From a virus, in IMG/VR virus record IMGVR_UViG_3300018049_000085, positions 1-32,360 of that record: 32,360 bases of DNA. One strand, written 5' to 3'. The position numbers were made by a program, and so were the translations under genes. The notes below the pieces were generated by a model. It was not told where the DNA came from, did not search any database, and saw nothing but the letters and a program-made list of their open reading frames with translations. Shown in pieces: positions 14,565 through 22,758 of the stretch. Each line of letters begins with the position of its first letter. The first letter of the stretch is position 1.

Positions 14565-16760
14565 ATGGCAGTAAATTTATTTACAGGTGGATCATTATTT
14601 AAACGCATTAAGGGTATATACGACCGTGTAGTGGGTACTGCAACTGTTGTTTGTCCTGAAGTTGTAATCAATAAGAATTGGAATCCTGATAGTCAATATG
14701 CAGGTTATGCAATGAAGGTTCCGTCAAAGAACTTTTATGATTACATCGGACCATATCTATGTCAAGATCCTGCGCTACGAAGTGGAACTTATACTGATCA
14801 GAAAACACTTGTAAAAACTAAAGGTGTTGGTCTAGGTCAAGATCCATATAATAATGATCTAACAAGAGCCTTAGACCGTGAAATGCACAGTAATCCAGGA
14901 CCACTTGCATTTACAATGGATTATTCAGATATTCCAAAAAATAATATATTTGTTGCAGAAAGTATTGCAAAAGGAAAGACTGAACTTGCTGATGCTAATA
15001 TTAGTCCTGGTTCAAGAAAATATAAAAAGAGAGATTGGAAAGAAAAAATAATTAACTGGGAAGGTACTTGGGGTGATACAGATGGCGCCTTTCAAACTGC
15101 AGTGATGCTTAAAGTTACAATACATCATTCAAATGATCGTGTTCCAGGTGGCTTTACAGGTAATGTACATCCAACAGGTTCATATGGTATTGTTTGGATT
15201 GGTTCTGGTAATGATAATCATGCAGATACTTTTCAAAGTTCTGCACAGCCATGGGGCAATTTCGGTTTTAAGAAATTTTTCAATCAATATTTTTCATCCG
15301 GTGAAATGCATCAGGGTAATGATGCGCAATCAGTAAAAGTTTTTATGGTACCGATCTATCGAAAACCATTTGAAAATACATATGTTATTCGTGGTGGTAC
15401 TTGTGCAAGGGCAGGTAAATATCAATGGATTGATTTACGTTTCTCAATTTGTGGTGGTGGCTTTTCCGGCGGTTCTTGGGGTGCGGGCGGAACAATTTTT
15501 GGTAGTGCAATGTCCACACTTTTTCATTGGCTCTGTCAACTACTCAACTTATTTAATATTGGATTTAACGTTCCTTTCACAAATTGCTGTTATTTTGCAT
15601 TAGGTAATGCATTAAAATCACTTATTGAAGGACCTATCAATTGGGTACTTAAAATTATCAATGATTTCATGGCAATTTTACTTGGTAATGATAAACCTTA
15701 TAAAGGTTCTTGTAGAATTGATGTTGATGAAATTGGTTCAACATGGATGACACTTGACAGTAAAGAATACATGTTTCATCCTGCAATGAGAAACTTTCAT
15801 AAGAATGCAACAACATCTGTAAATCCAACACATACAAACAATGAACACTTGTATACTCAGTTTTACTATCCACATATTATGAAGAATCCTTTATTTGGGT
15901 ATGCAGAAAAATTTGAATGGAAGGTTCCTAATTTTAAGAATGCTCTTGTGAAAAATCCAACATACAATGACAAGGTTAAAATTGAGCATCCCTTGATCAA
16001 GAAGTATAAATATTTTACACCTGGTTTATTTTCTTTATTATACGAAACAAACATTGGTGTATTCTATGAACAGTTGTCAAAACAACTTGAATCAAAAGGT
16101 ATTGCAAGAAGCTATAACATTAAATTATCAGGATATCAAACTGCATCAGATCCAAAAGTAGTGACTAATGAACAAAAAGATTGTCTTGCAGATGTAATAT
16201 TTCCAACAAACATGACTAAGTTCAACAACTGGATTGAAAATGGTTATGGTACAAGGTCTGCTAAGAATAGTGGTACATTGAGTTCAGTTATTGCTGGTGC
16301 GTCAACAACTGCTTCACCAGGTTCTGCTGTACCTGGTGACTATGCTAGTGCTTTAGGAACATATGGTATTAGTGGCGGTAGTTTTGGAGAGATTGATAAT
16401 ATCATGGGTTCATTCTCATTGATGAAAGGATTGGTAGATGCAAATGGTGGTGATGTTGCAAAATGGACACAATCAGCTAACACACACTACAAAGCATTAT
16501 CAACTGGAAGTCCAAAAGGATTAGCAGTTAAATTAGCACAATTCATTTGCTGGTATCTTGAGCCGAATGGTATTGCAGACCGGACCCGTTCATCTGTTCG
16601 TGCTGCTGTTGAGTATGAAAAAGTTATTGATGAACAAATTGATCAATATCGAGCCGCAGCATCCTGTGGTTCACAATATAAAAATTATCATATTGTAGGA
16701 ACAGATAAGTATGGAAGAAACTGCTCAACAGACACATACAACCCACTCACAAGTGGATGA
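14565..16760 (+). CDS. unknown structural protein with central hydrophobic Cys-containing region
   Basis: This 731-residue protein has no family that I recognise. Residues 1-310 look globular and Gly/Trp-rich (NWEGTWGDTDGAFQTAVMLK, HPTGSYGIVWIGSGNDNHAD). Residues 297-312 are a Gly/Ser-rich turn (GGGFSGGSWGAGG). Residues 315-375 are strongly hydrophobic, with three possible helices (STLFHWLCQLLNLFNIGF, CCYFALGNALKSLI, INWVLKIINDFMAILLG) and several Cys. Residues 385-560 are charged and Tyr-rich. A Gly/Ala/Ser-rich linker follows near 570-610 before an alpha-helical C-terminal domain. A hydrophobic hairpin inside a baseplate-cluster protein could be buried in the assembly or could enter the host envelope; both are inference. 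The 3' end overlaps the next small gene by 50 bases. Confidence 0.82.
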   Translation: MAVNLFTGGSLFKRIKGIYDRVVGTATVVCPEVVINKNWNPDSQYAGYAMKVPSKNFYDYIGPYLCQDPALRSGTYTDQKTLVKTKGVGLGQDPYNNDLTRALDREMHSNPGPLAFTMDYSDIPKNNIFVAESIAKGKTELADANISPGSRKYKKRDWKEKIINWEGTWGDTDGAFQTAVMLKVTIHHSNDRVPGGFTGNVHPTGSYGIVWIGSGNDNHADTFQSSAQPWGNFGFKKFFNQYFSSGEMHQGNDAQSVKVFMVPIYRKPFENTYVIRGGTCARAGKYQWIDLRFSICGGGFSGGSWGAGGTIFGSAMSTLFHWLCQLLNLFNIGFNVPFTNCCYFALGNALKSLIEGPINWVLKIINDFMAILLGNDKPYKGSCRIDVDEIGSTWMTLDSKEYMFHPAMRNFHKNATTSVNPTHTNNEHLYTQFYYPHIMKNPLFGYAEKFEWKVPNFKNALVKNPTYNDKVKIEHPLIKKYKYFTPGLFSLLYETNIGVFYEQLSKQLESKGIARSYNIKLSGYQTASDPKVVTNEQKDCLADVIFPTNMTKFNNWIENGYGTRSAKNSGTLSSVIAGASTTASPGSAVPGDYASALGTYGISGGSFGEIDNIMGSFSLMKGLVDANGGDVAKWTQSANTHYKALSTGSPKGLAVKLAQFICWYLEPNGIADRTRSSVRAAVEYEKVIDEQIDQYRAAASCGSQYKNYHIVGTDKYGRNCSTDTYNPLTSG

Positions 16761-16881
16761 TGAACAAGTTGAAAAACTTGAAAAACAAATCAAAGATTTT
16801 GAACGAGTAAAAGATAGTCTTGAAATTTGTTTAGTACAAATTGATAAATTTATGGACGTTCTTTCAGGCCGAAAAAGCTAA
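16711..16881 (+). CDS. 56-residue coiled-coil protein
   Basis: This short gene encodes 56 residues, beginning MEETAQQTHTTHSQ and continuing as one charged amphipathic helix (DDEQVEKLEKQIKDFERVKD) with Leu, Ile and Val at heptad spacing. It overlaps the last 50 bases of the 731-residue gene in another frame. It ends as TAATG, its stop sharing a base with the ATG of the 1214-residue gene. It fills what would otherwise be the only 120-base gap in this part of the operon, and AGGA lies about ten bases before its ATG, so I consider it real. A small coiled coil could be an assembly chaperone or a clamp for the large protein that follows. I do not recognise a family. Confidence 0.75.
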   Translation: MEETAQQTHTTHSQVDDEQVEKLEKQIKDFERVKDSLEICLVQIDKFMDVLSGRKS

Positions 16882-19800
16882 TGAGTAAAAGATTTCCCGG
16901 TGGTGCCGCTGGCGTTGGTAGAGAATTAACGCAATTCGGCAATGCCCTGGCTGGCAAACAACATACATTAATCAATTCTGAATGGCAAGAAATCGCTCTT
17001 GGTGATAATTTTGTTGGTATCAGTCTTGAAGATTCAAAGTATTTACTTGAAAATATTGAACACATTGAAGGTCAAGTAGTTTTTGTTTTTGACTTTGCAA
17101 TCACTGCAATATCATTGTATCGTGATTTTCTTTTCTTCCTTCCTAACTTCATGAATGCTGTCATTACATATTTGGCAGGCATTCTATACAATGCTCTAGA
17201 TTCTTTTTTGCGTTTGGGTATGTACGCATTGGTTGTTCCACCAAACCTTGCTGACACAAGCTATAAAGGCTTACCAACAACAAGCCTTAAAGAACAAGCA
17301 GATAATGCATATAAAAAATTCTATGATGTATCTGATCCAAACATTCCTTACTATCTACCATTTGAAAAAGGTCTAGCAGAAAAGATCATTGATGATGGTG
17401 AGAAGATTAAAAACAAATTAAAATATTATTTTGAAGATTCTGCCATTTCTCATAATCTATCTGGTGGTAAAAAGAAAGCATACATGGAAAGAGACTTTCT
17501 TGATTTCAAGAAATCAGTTGAGAATCTTTCAATCCCTATGGGATTTTATGATGCTATCTATCTTTACTTTGCTGTTAGTTATGAAAAAAGTAGTACATCA
17601 AAAGATAATTTTATAAAGGCTCTTGCAAAAATTTCAGACCTTTTCAAGTTTCCTACAATTGAAGGATTGCTTAAAGAATATGATTCACTCTTCCGACCAA
17701 AAAGAAAACGTGTAAAAATTCTATGTGTTGATAAAATTGCAGGCCTCGACAAATCAATGGTCAGTAATGCTAAAGATGATCTAAAACGCATTGATATGGA
17801 AACAACTCGTAGAAATTATCAAGATCCAAAACTCGAAGATTGGAGAATTTTTGAGTCTGATCCAATTGCATCGATGACACCTGATCGAAAGAGAAGGATC
17901 AAAGCAGCCTTTGAAAAACAATTAATGTATGATAAGTTGTATAAAGAACAACTAAATGAACAAGGTCTTGATGAATTAGTTGAGTTTCGTTTGAAAACAA
18001 ATTCTCAATTTCAAACACTCAAAGAAGATATACTTGCACTTGAAGATGAAATACAATATTATGATTATAAAGAATACGTTCGAACAGCACTTGATGGTAC
18101 AGACAAATATGATTATGAAGGATTTCATCAAAAGCTAAAAACAAATGAAAAACATTTTACACAATTAAATAATGTAAGTGCCTATCCAAATGCGGCCGCA
18201 TTTCAATCTGAACGAGAAGTTTATTATAAAGCTTTTGATGTCTATCAAAATGCAAAAGATAAAGATAATGCAATGGCAAAGGCAGATGCTTTAAATAATA
18301 TGATGCGGTCACAAGCAAGATTATTTAAGATGGGTGAAAACATCCGCAATGAAGTAATACTTTCGTTTACTCCTCCAGACTTAGCACAAACAGAACGTAT
18401 TCAAAAACTTACAAGTAAACTTTCAGAAGAACAAGCTATTAAACTAGAGGTCACAAGAAACACACAAGAGTTTTTAAATACAGATTTAACAGATCGTATT
18501 AATAAGATTATTAAAAGTAAAGAAGAGCAAATCAAATATCTTGATGGTATTAGTGGAAGTACAAATGTTCCTTATTCTGAAAATGATTTACAAAAATCCG
18601 CACAGTTAACATACTTAGGAAATTATTATCCAAATAGTGGTCGTGCATCATTGTATGAAAGTTATATGGAAAAGTTTTATAACTTTAATACTGTTGCTGA
18701 TGTTGACTATATGTATGATTTTATCATTGAAGTTGATGCAACAGATGGTGATTTCTCTACAAAAATTGATAGCTTTCACTCAGGACAATATGTACAAATT
18801 CGGCAAAAGTCAGGCGGAAACTGGCATTATCGTGGTGCTGGAATTATTGTTGCGGATGTTACGGAACATTTTTCAGATGCTGGAGTAGGTACTTGGGTCA
18901 AGGCAAATTTCTCAGATATCATTGGACTTACTGCTGATATCAAACGATTGCAAAATGAGATTCTTGGATTTCAAAATTTATTTGAACCAAACACAACTGC
19001 ATTTGATGCCATTATTAACTTTTTGAAAGATGTTAAGCGAAGAATTCTAGACCTTATTAGTATACTTAAAGATTTAATTCAAATCATTCAGTTATTATTA
19101 AGTATATCTTTAGCTGGTAAAGTAATGGGTAAGTATATCAGAGAAAGAGACTATGATCAAATGACAATCGGTCTTTGTGATACATCAAAACTTCCACCAC
19201 AAACAACAAAGAGGACATTTAAACCAAGCCGTTTAGCAACTGTTCAACATTGGTTAGGAAAAATTCGTGATAAAGACCGTCAACGTGCGGCGGACATTGC
19301 TGATGCCATTGATACATTATTCACAAAAACAGATTCTGCCGATGATACATTTCGAAAAGATCATATAACAAATAAAAGTGTGGTGCAAGAATCATACCCT
19401 GTACAAGCAGCAATGTATCAAACATCACAACAATTAAAACATAGTATAAAACTTGAGCTTGAGAAAAAAATAGATGCCGTTACGAGTTTATTTGATACAA
19501 GCACATCAGCAGTTGTCAATTGGAAGGATAATACTGGGTTTGTTTCTCGAGAAGACGCCGAAAAAATGGAAAATGATAATGAACTTGATTTTTATGAAGC
19601 AAAAATATATGCCGAATTAGCGAAGGCGGAATCAAATTTAACGAATGAATTTGGCTTCTCACTTATATTATTAAGTTATTTGCCACAGGGAATACCTTTC
19701 TACCCTGTTCGTTTTTTGGCAGAAAAACTAGGTTTGATTGAACAGGATATTGGAATTGTTGGTAATCAAATCAAAGCCAATCAACACGGTACACCATCTG

Positions 19801-20525
19801 GAAATCGCCCAGACAGTCTCGATCCGGGTATCATCGCAGGTCTGATGCCAAACAAAACACCGGATGACTTAGTTAAGATTATGACTCGAAACAGTATTGC
19901 GAGAAATCCTGCTGTTAAATATACACCACAGCCGATTGATTTTAATGTTAAATTCAATGAGTTATTATGTACATCCGAATTTAATTTTACACTCAAACCA
20001 ATTCTTGATGGAACAATTAAAGGTGAAGTTGGATATTCAATCGGGACACATCATATATCAGTTACTGAAAGTTTGCGGACAAGATATCTTGCAGGTGCAT
20101 TGATCACAAATACAGATGGATCTCCAATTACATTAACTACTGATAAAGCATTAAATACAAACTATAAATATCTATATGAAGTAACTTTAGATACAGGACT
20201 TGGTAGTCAAGGATGTGGAAATTCAAATGAGATTGGAAAACTTCAAGTACATTTAGGTGGATTTCCCTATGCAGCAAGTTCAAGTACAGGCGATGCATTC
20301 TTACACACACATCGAAAAGGTTATGAAAGAAACAGTGATGGCAATACTGTATTTCGTTTTGGACGAATGTATAAAAAAACATTTCAAGCAGAAATTTATG
20401 TGAAACAAGATACTACACAATTTTTACCTTATATCTTAATTGGCTATGATGAAGATCAAAAATTAAATACATTCCCGTCTTTTAAATTGGTGAATGGTAA
20501 AATTAAGTTTTATAGAATAGCATAA
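16881..20525 (+). CDS. 1214-residue structural protein with hydrophobic helices and beta-rich C-terminus
   Basis: No family is recognised. Residues 1-25 are Gly/Ala-rich. Residues 64-120 hold two or three strongly hydrophobic segments (GQVVFVFDFAITAISLY, FLFFLPNFMNAVITYLAGIL, LRLGMYALVV). Residues 130-590 are mostly charged alpha-helix with coiled-coil character. A beta-type insert lies near 610-680 (YDFIIEVDATDGDFSTKIDS). A second hydrophobic helix occupies about 715-748 (LISILKDLIQIIQLLLSISL). The last 190 residues are beta-rich with a Gly/Asn/Ser pattern (GEVGYSIGTHHISVTES, YLYEVTLDTGLGSQGCGNSN, AEIYVKQDTTQFLPYIL), like a jelly-roll or carbohydrate-binding type domain. That end could contact the host surface. 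The start follows the small coiled-coil gene through a TAATG overlap, and seven bases separate the end from gp25. A baseplate role is inferred from position. Confidence 0.85.
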   Translation: MSKRFPGGAAGVGRELTQFGNALAGKQHTLINSEWQEIALGDNFVGISLEDSKYLLENIEHIEGQVVFVFDFAITAISLYRDFLFFLPNFMNAVITYLAGILYNALDSFLRLGMYALVVPPNLADTSYKGLPTTSLKEQADNAYKKFYDVSDPNIPYYLPFEKGLAEKIIDDGEKIKNKLKYYFEDSAISHNLSGGKKKAYMERDFLDFKKSVENLSIPMGFYDAIYLYFAVSYEKSSTSKDNFIKALAKISDLFKFPTIEGLLKEYDSLFRPKRKRVKILCVDKIAGLDKSMVSNAKDDLKRIDMETTRRNYQDPKLEDWRIFESDPIASMTPDRKRRIKAAFEKQLMYDKLYKEQLNEQGLDELVEFRLKTNSQFQTLKEDILALEDEIQYYDYKEYVRTALDGTDKYDYEGFHQKLKTNEKHFTQLNNVSAYPNAAAFQSEREVYYKAFDVYQNAKDKDNAMAKADALNNMMRSQARLFKMGENIRNEVILSFTPPDLAQTERIQKLTSKLSEEQAIKLEVTRNTQEFLNTDLTDRINKIIKSKEEQIKYLDGISGSTNVPYSENDLQKSAQLTYLGNYYPNSGRASLYESYMEKFYNFNTVADVDYMYDFIIEVDATDGDFSTKIDSFHSGQYVQIRQKSGGNWHYRGAGIIVADVTEHFSDAGVGTWVKANFSDIIGLTADIKRLQNEILGFQNLFEPNTTAFDAIINFLKDVKRRILDLISILKDLIQIIQLLLSISLAGKVMGKYIRERDYDQMTIGLCDTSKLPPQTTKRTFKPSRLATVQHWLGKIRDKDRQRAADIADAIDTLFTKTDSADDTFRKDHITNKSVVQESYPVQAAMYQTSQQLKHSIKLELEKKIDAVTSLFDTSTSAVVNWKDNTGFVSREDAEKMENDNELDFYEAKIYAELAKAESNLTNEFGFSLILLSYLPQGIPFYPVRFLAEKLGLIEQDIGIVGNQIKANQHGTPSGNRPDSLDPGIIAGLMPNKTPDDLVKIMTRNSIARNPAVKYTPQPIDFNVKFNELLCTSEFNFTLKPILDGTIKGEVGYSIGTHHISVTESLRTRYLAGALITNTDGSPITLTTDKALNTNYKYLYEVTLDTGLGSQGCGNSNEIGKLQVHLGGFPYAASSSTGDAFLHTHRKGYERNSDGNTVFRFGRMYKKTFQAEIYVKQDTTQFLPYILIGYDEDQKLNTFPSFKLVNGKIKFYRIA

Positions 20526-20532
20526 ATAATAA

Positions 20533-20910
20533 ATGTCCAAATACATAGATTTAGATTTAAAATTTCTACCACATCCACAAACAATGCGTGTGAATCATGT
20601 TGTGGGGAAAGCCGCTATCTTTCGTTCTATAAGTCATATACTTTTCACACGTCCTGGAGAAAGACTTTACAAACCTGACTTTGGCATCGGGATTCAAAAT
20701 CAATTGTTTGAACCAAATGATTTTATTGGTATTGATTCTCTAAAAACAGATATCAGAGATCAAATAAAAAATTATGAGAATCGTATTACTGTAACAAATC
20801 TTGAAATTACAAAAGAACTTTATAATCTTGATATAAAACTTTCTTTTTATATAAACACGGAACCATCAAATGAAATAACATTTGAAAGGACTGTCAAACA
20901 GATTCGCTAA
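20533..20910 (+). CDS. gp25: baseplate wedge protein gp25
   Basis: This 125-residue protein has the length of T4 gp25 (132). The hallmark segment FTRPGERLYKPDFGIGIQNQ followed by LFEP (residues about 39-62) corresponds to TTRKGSRPFDPEFGCDLSDQLFE of T4. The tail (IKNYENRITVTNLEI) matches VRNYEPRIDKLAV. gp25 and its relatives (TssE in type VI secretion) are the conserved sheath-initiating wedge component that links gp6 and gp53 to the first sheath ring. The Glu of the EPR clamp motif that is typical of gp25-like proteins is present here as YENR, with Asn in place of Pro, a small deviation. gp6 follows three bases after its stop. Confidence 0.93.
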   Translation: MSKYIDLDLKFLPHPQTMRVNHVVGKAAIFRSISHILFTRPGERLYKPDFGIGIQNQLFEPNDFIGIDSLKTDIRDQIKNYENRITVTNLEITKELYNLDIKLSFYINTEPSNEITFERTVKQIR

Positions 20911-20913
20911 TCA

Positions 20914-22758
20914 ATGTCTAAAATACCTAAAGAACATATAAGTGAATTAGATTTTAATGAGATAAGAAAAAACTTTCTTAGTTATGTACAAAATAATTCT
21001 GAATTTGCGAATTATGATTTTGAAGCCTCAGGTTTAAATTTCGTTGTTGACCTTCTCGCCTATAATACACAATACAATGCCTTTTACTTGAATCAAATCT
21101 CAAGTGAAATGTACTTAGATACAGCACAGAAAAGAAAGAATGTTGTATCAATCGCAAAGCAAATGGGCTACACTCCTCGTTCAAAGAAATGCGCCCAGGC
21201 GGAAGTTTTACTTCGCTTAACAGGTACTGAGAATTTCAGAGGACCTCTTCCTGTTGAAAGATATACTGAATTAATCGGTAAAGATATTAATGAAGATACA
21301 TATCCTTTTGTTGTAAAACACCGTGTCAATGTTTCAGGAGGACGTAATTGGGAGGAGCCATTAATATTATTACAAGGTTCACATCAAAGAGAAGAAATAG
21401 TAGTTAATAATCTCATGCTTGAAAAAAAGTATGAAATACCAAGTAGAGATATTGACCTCAATACTCTTGAAGTTTATGTAAAACCATTTCGTGAATCACA
21501 AGAACAAGAAAGATTTTTTGAAGCTCAAGATATTACACTATTGAATAAAGACTCAAAAATTTATTTCATTGAACAAAATTATGAGGGCAAGTATGAATTA
21601 GTATTTGGTGATGGTGTTTTGGGTAGAGCAGTTGAGAATAATAATTGTATTGTATTAGAATATCTTGTCACCCGGGGTAACGAAGGTAATGATTGTGTTC
21701 AATTTAATTTTAAAAATCGTAAAGAAATACCGATCAATTATCTTATAAGAACAGTTAGTCCTTCAGCCGCTGGACAAGCCGAAGAAGATATTGAAACTAT
21801 TCGTTTAAGTGCAAGAAAAAGTTTTATGAGCCAAAATCGGCTTGTGACCGCAAAAGACTATGAAATTGCATTATTAAGATACTTTAATTATATTGATACA
21901 ATTTCTGTTTGGGGAGGAGAGCAGAATGATCCGCCTGCATACGGAACAATTTTTTGCGCAATTAAACCAAAAAATTATCCGTCATTGATGGGTACTCAAA
22001 GACAAGAAATTTCAAATAAACTTAAAGAACTAAGTGTAGTTACAATTACACCTAAAATTTTAGATCCTATTTATACATTCATAAGAGTAAAAAATCAAAT
22101 TGTTTATAATGCAGATGAAATTACATCAACAGAAGGAACAATTATAAATGAAACAAAAGTACTGCTTCATAATTATTTAAAAAATAATTTATTAAAATTT
22201 GAAAAACAATTTCATATCTCAGATATTAATCGATTGGTTGATAAACAAGATGATAATTATGTTGCAACAAATACAGCAGTTGTACTGTATCAAAGAATAT
22301 CACTTGATGTTGGTGTACCAAGTTATTATGAAATTAATTTTAATAATAAAATAAAACATGGATCTCTTAAAGCAACTCACTTTGATTATCTTGACGAAAA
22401 TAATAATTACATTCGTAATTGTTATTTGAAAGAGAATTCTAGCTTTAATGGAAAAGTTGATGTTGTAACTGATATTATGGTTGGAACTATAAAAGAAACA
22501 GCAGTTATAAAAAAAGATGTTGCAGACATTAATTATGATACAGGTAAATTTAAACTTGAAACTTTTCTACCATATTTGTCAGATGGAAAAACAGAATTTA
22601 TTATTGATGTAACACCTGATACGTTTATTATTTCACCAGCAAAAGAACAAATCTTAGCAGTGCTTGAAGAGGATATTGAAATTTTACCAGAACCATTTGT
22701 TGATCGTGTGGTCAATTCACAGACACTTACAAAAAATGGGATGTTTAAATCCTTATGA
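20914..22758 (+). CDS. gp6: baseplate wedge protein gp6 (gpJ-like)
   Basis: The protein has 614 residues (T4 gp6 has 660). The N-terminal region DFEASGLNFVVDLLAYNTQY (residues 36-55) corresponds to DFEGSRLNVLCDLLAYNTLY of T4, followed by KRKNVVSIAKQMGYTPRSKK (T4: LRSSVVQAAQDNGYLPTSKS). The middle has YELVFGDGVLGR (T4: EFYFGEGEIS) and GQAEEDIETIRLSARKSFMS then QNRLVTAKDYE (T4: DPEDIERIRELGTIKRETQQRCVTATDYD). These are family-defining blocks. gp6 dimers form the inner ring of wedges that holds the baseplate together and triggers contraction. Its stop codon overlaps the start of the giant 3' gene as ATGA, so the two proteins are probably made together. Confidence 0.93.
   Translation: MSKIPKEHISELDFNEIRKNFLSYVQNNSEFANYDFEASGLNFVVDLLAYNTQYNAFYLNQISSEMYLDTAQKRKNVVSIAKQMGYTPRSKKCAQAEVLLRLTGTENFRGPLPVERYTELIGKDINEDTYPFVVKHRVNVSGGRNWEEPLILLQGSHQREEIVVNNLMLEKKYEIPSRDIDLNTLEVYVKPFRESQEQERFFEAQDITLLNKDSKIYFIEQNYEGKYELVFGDGVLGRAVENNNCIVLEYLVTRGNEGNDCVQFNFKNRKEIPINYLIRTVSPSAAGQAEEDIETIRLSARKSFMSQNRLVTAKDYEIALLRYFNYIDTISVWGGEQNDPPAYGTIFCAIKPKNYPSLMGTQRQEISNKLKELSVVTITPKILDPIYTFIRVKNQIVYNADEITSTEGTIINETKVLLHNYLKNNLLKFEKQFHISDINRLVDKQDDNYVATNTAVVLYQRISLDVGVPSYYEINFNNKIKHGSLKATHFDYLDENNNYIRNCYLKENSSFNGKVDVVTDIMVGTIKETAVIKKDVADINYDTGKFKLETFLPYLSDGKTEFIIDVTPDTFIISPAKEQILAVLEEDIEILPEPFVDRVVNSQTLTKNGMFKSL

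Noticed and set aside
16005-16012. Perfect TATAAATA word on the plus strand
   Set aside because: It lies well inside the 731-residue gene with no gene start close downstream. A second perfect copy at 20163-20170 is inside the 1214-residue gene, which shows that the word occurs by chance here.
20521-20528. CATAAATA resembling a T4 late promoter, just before gp25
   Set aside because: It overlaps the stop codon of the preceding gene and ends five bases before the gp25 ATG, so a transcript would have almost no leader. It lies in a tight operon and the word is common in AT-rich DNA.
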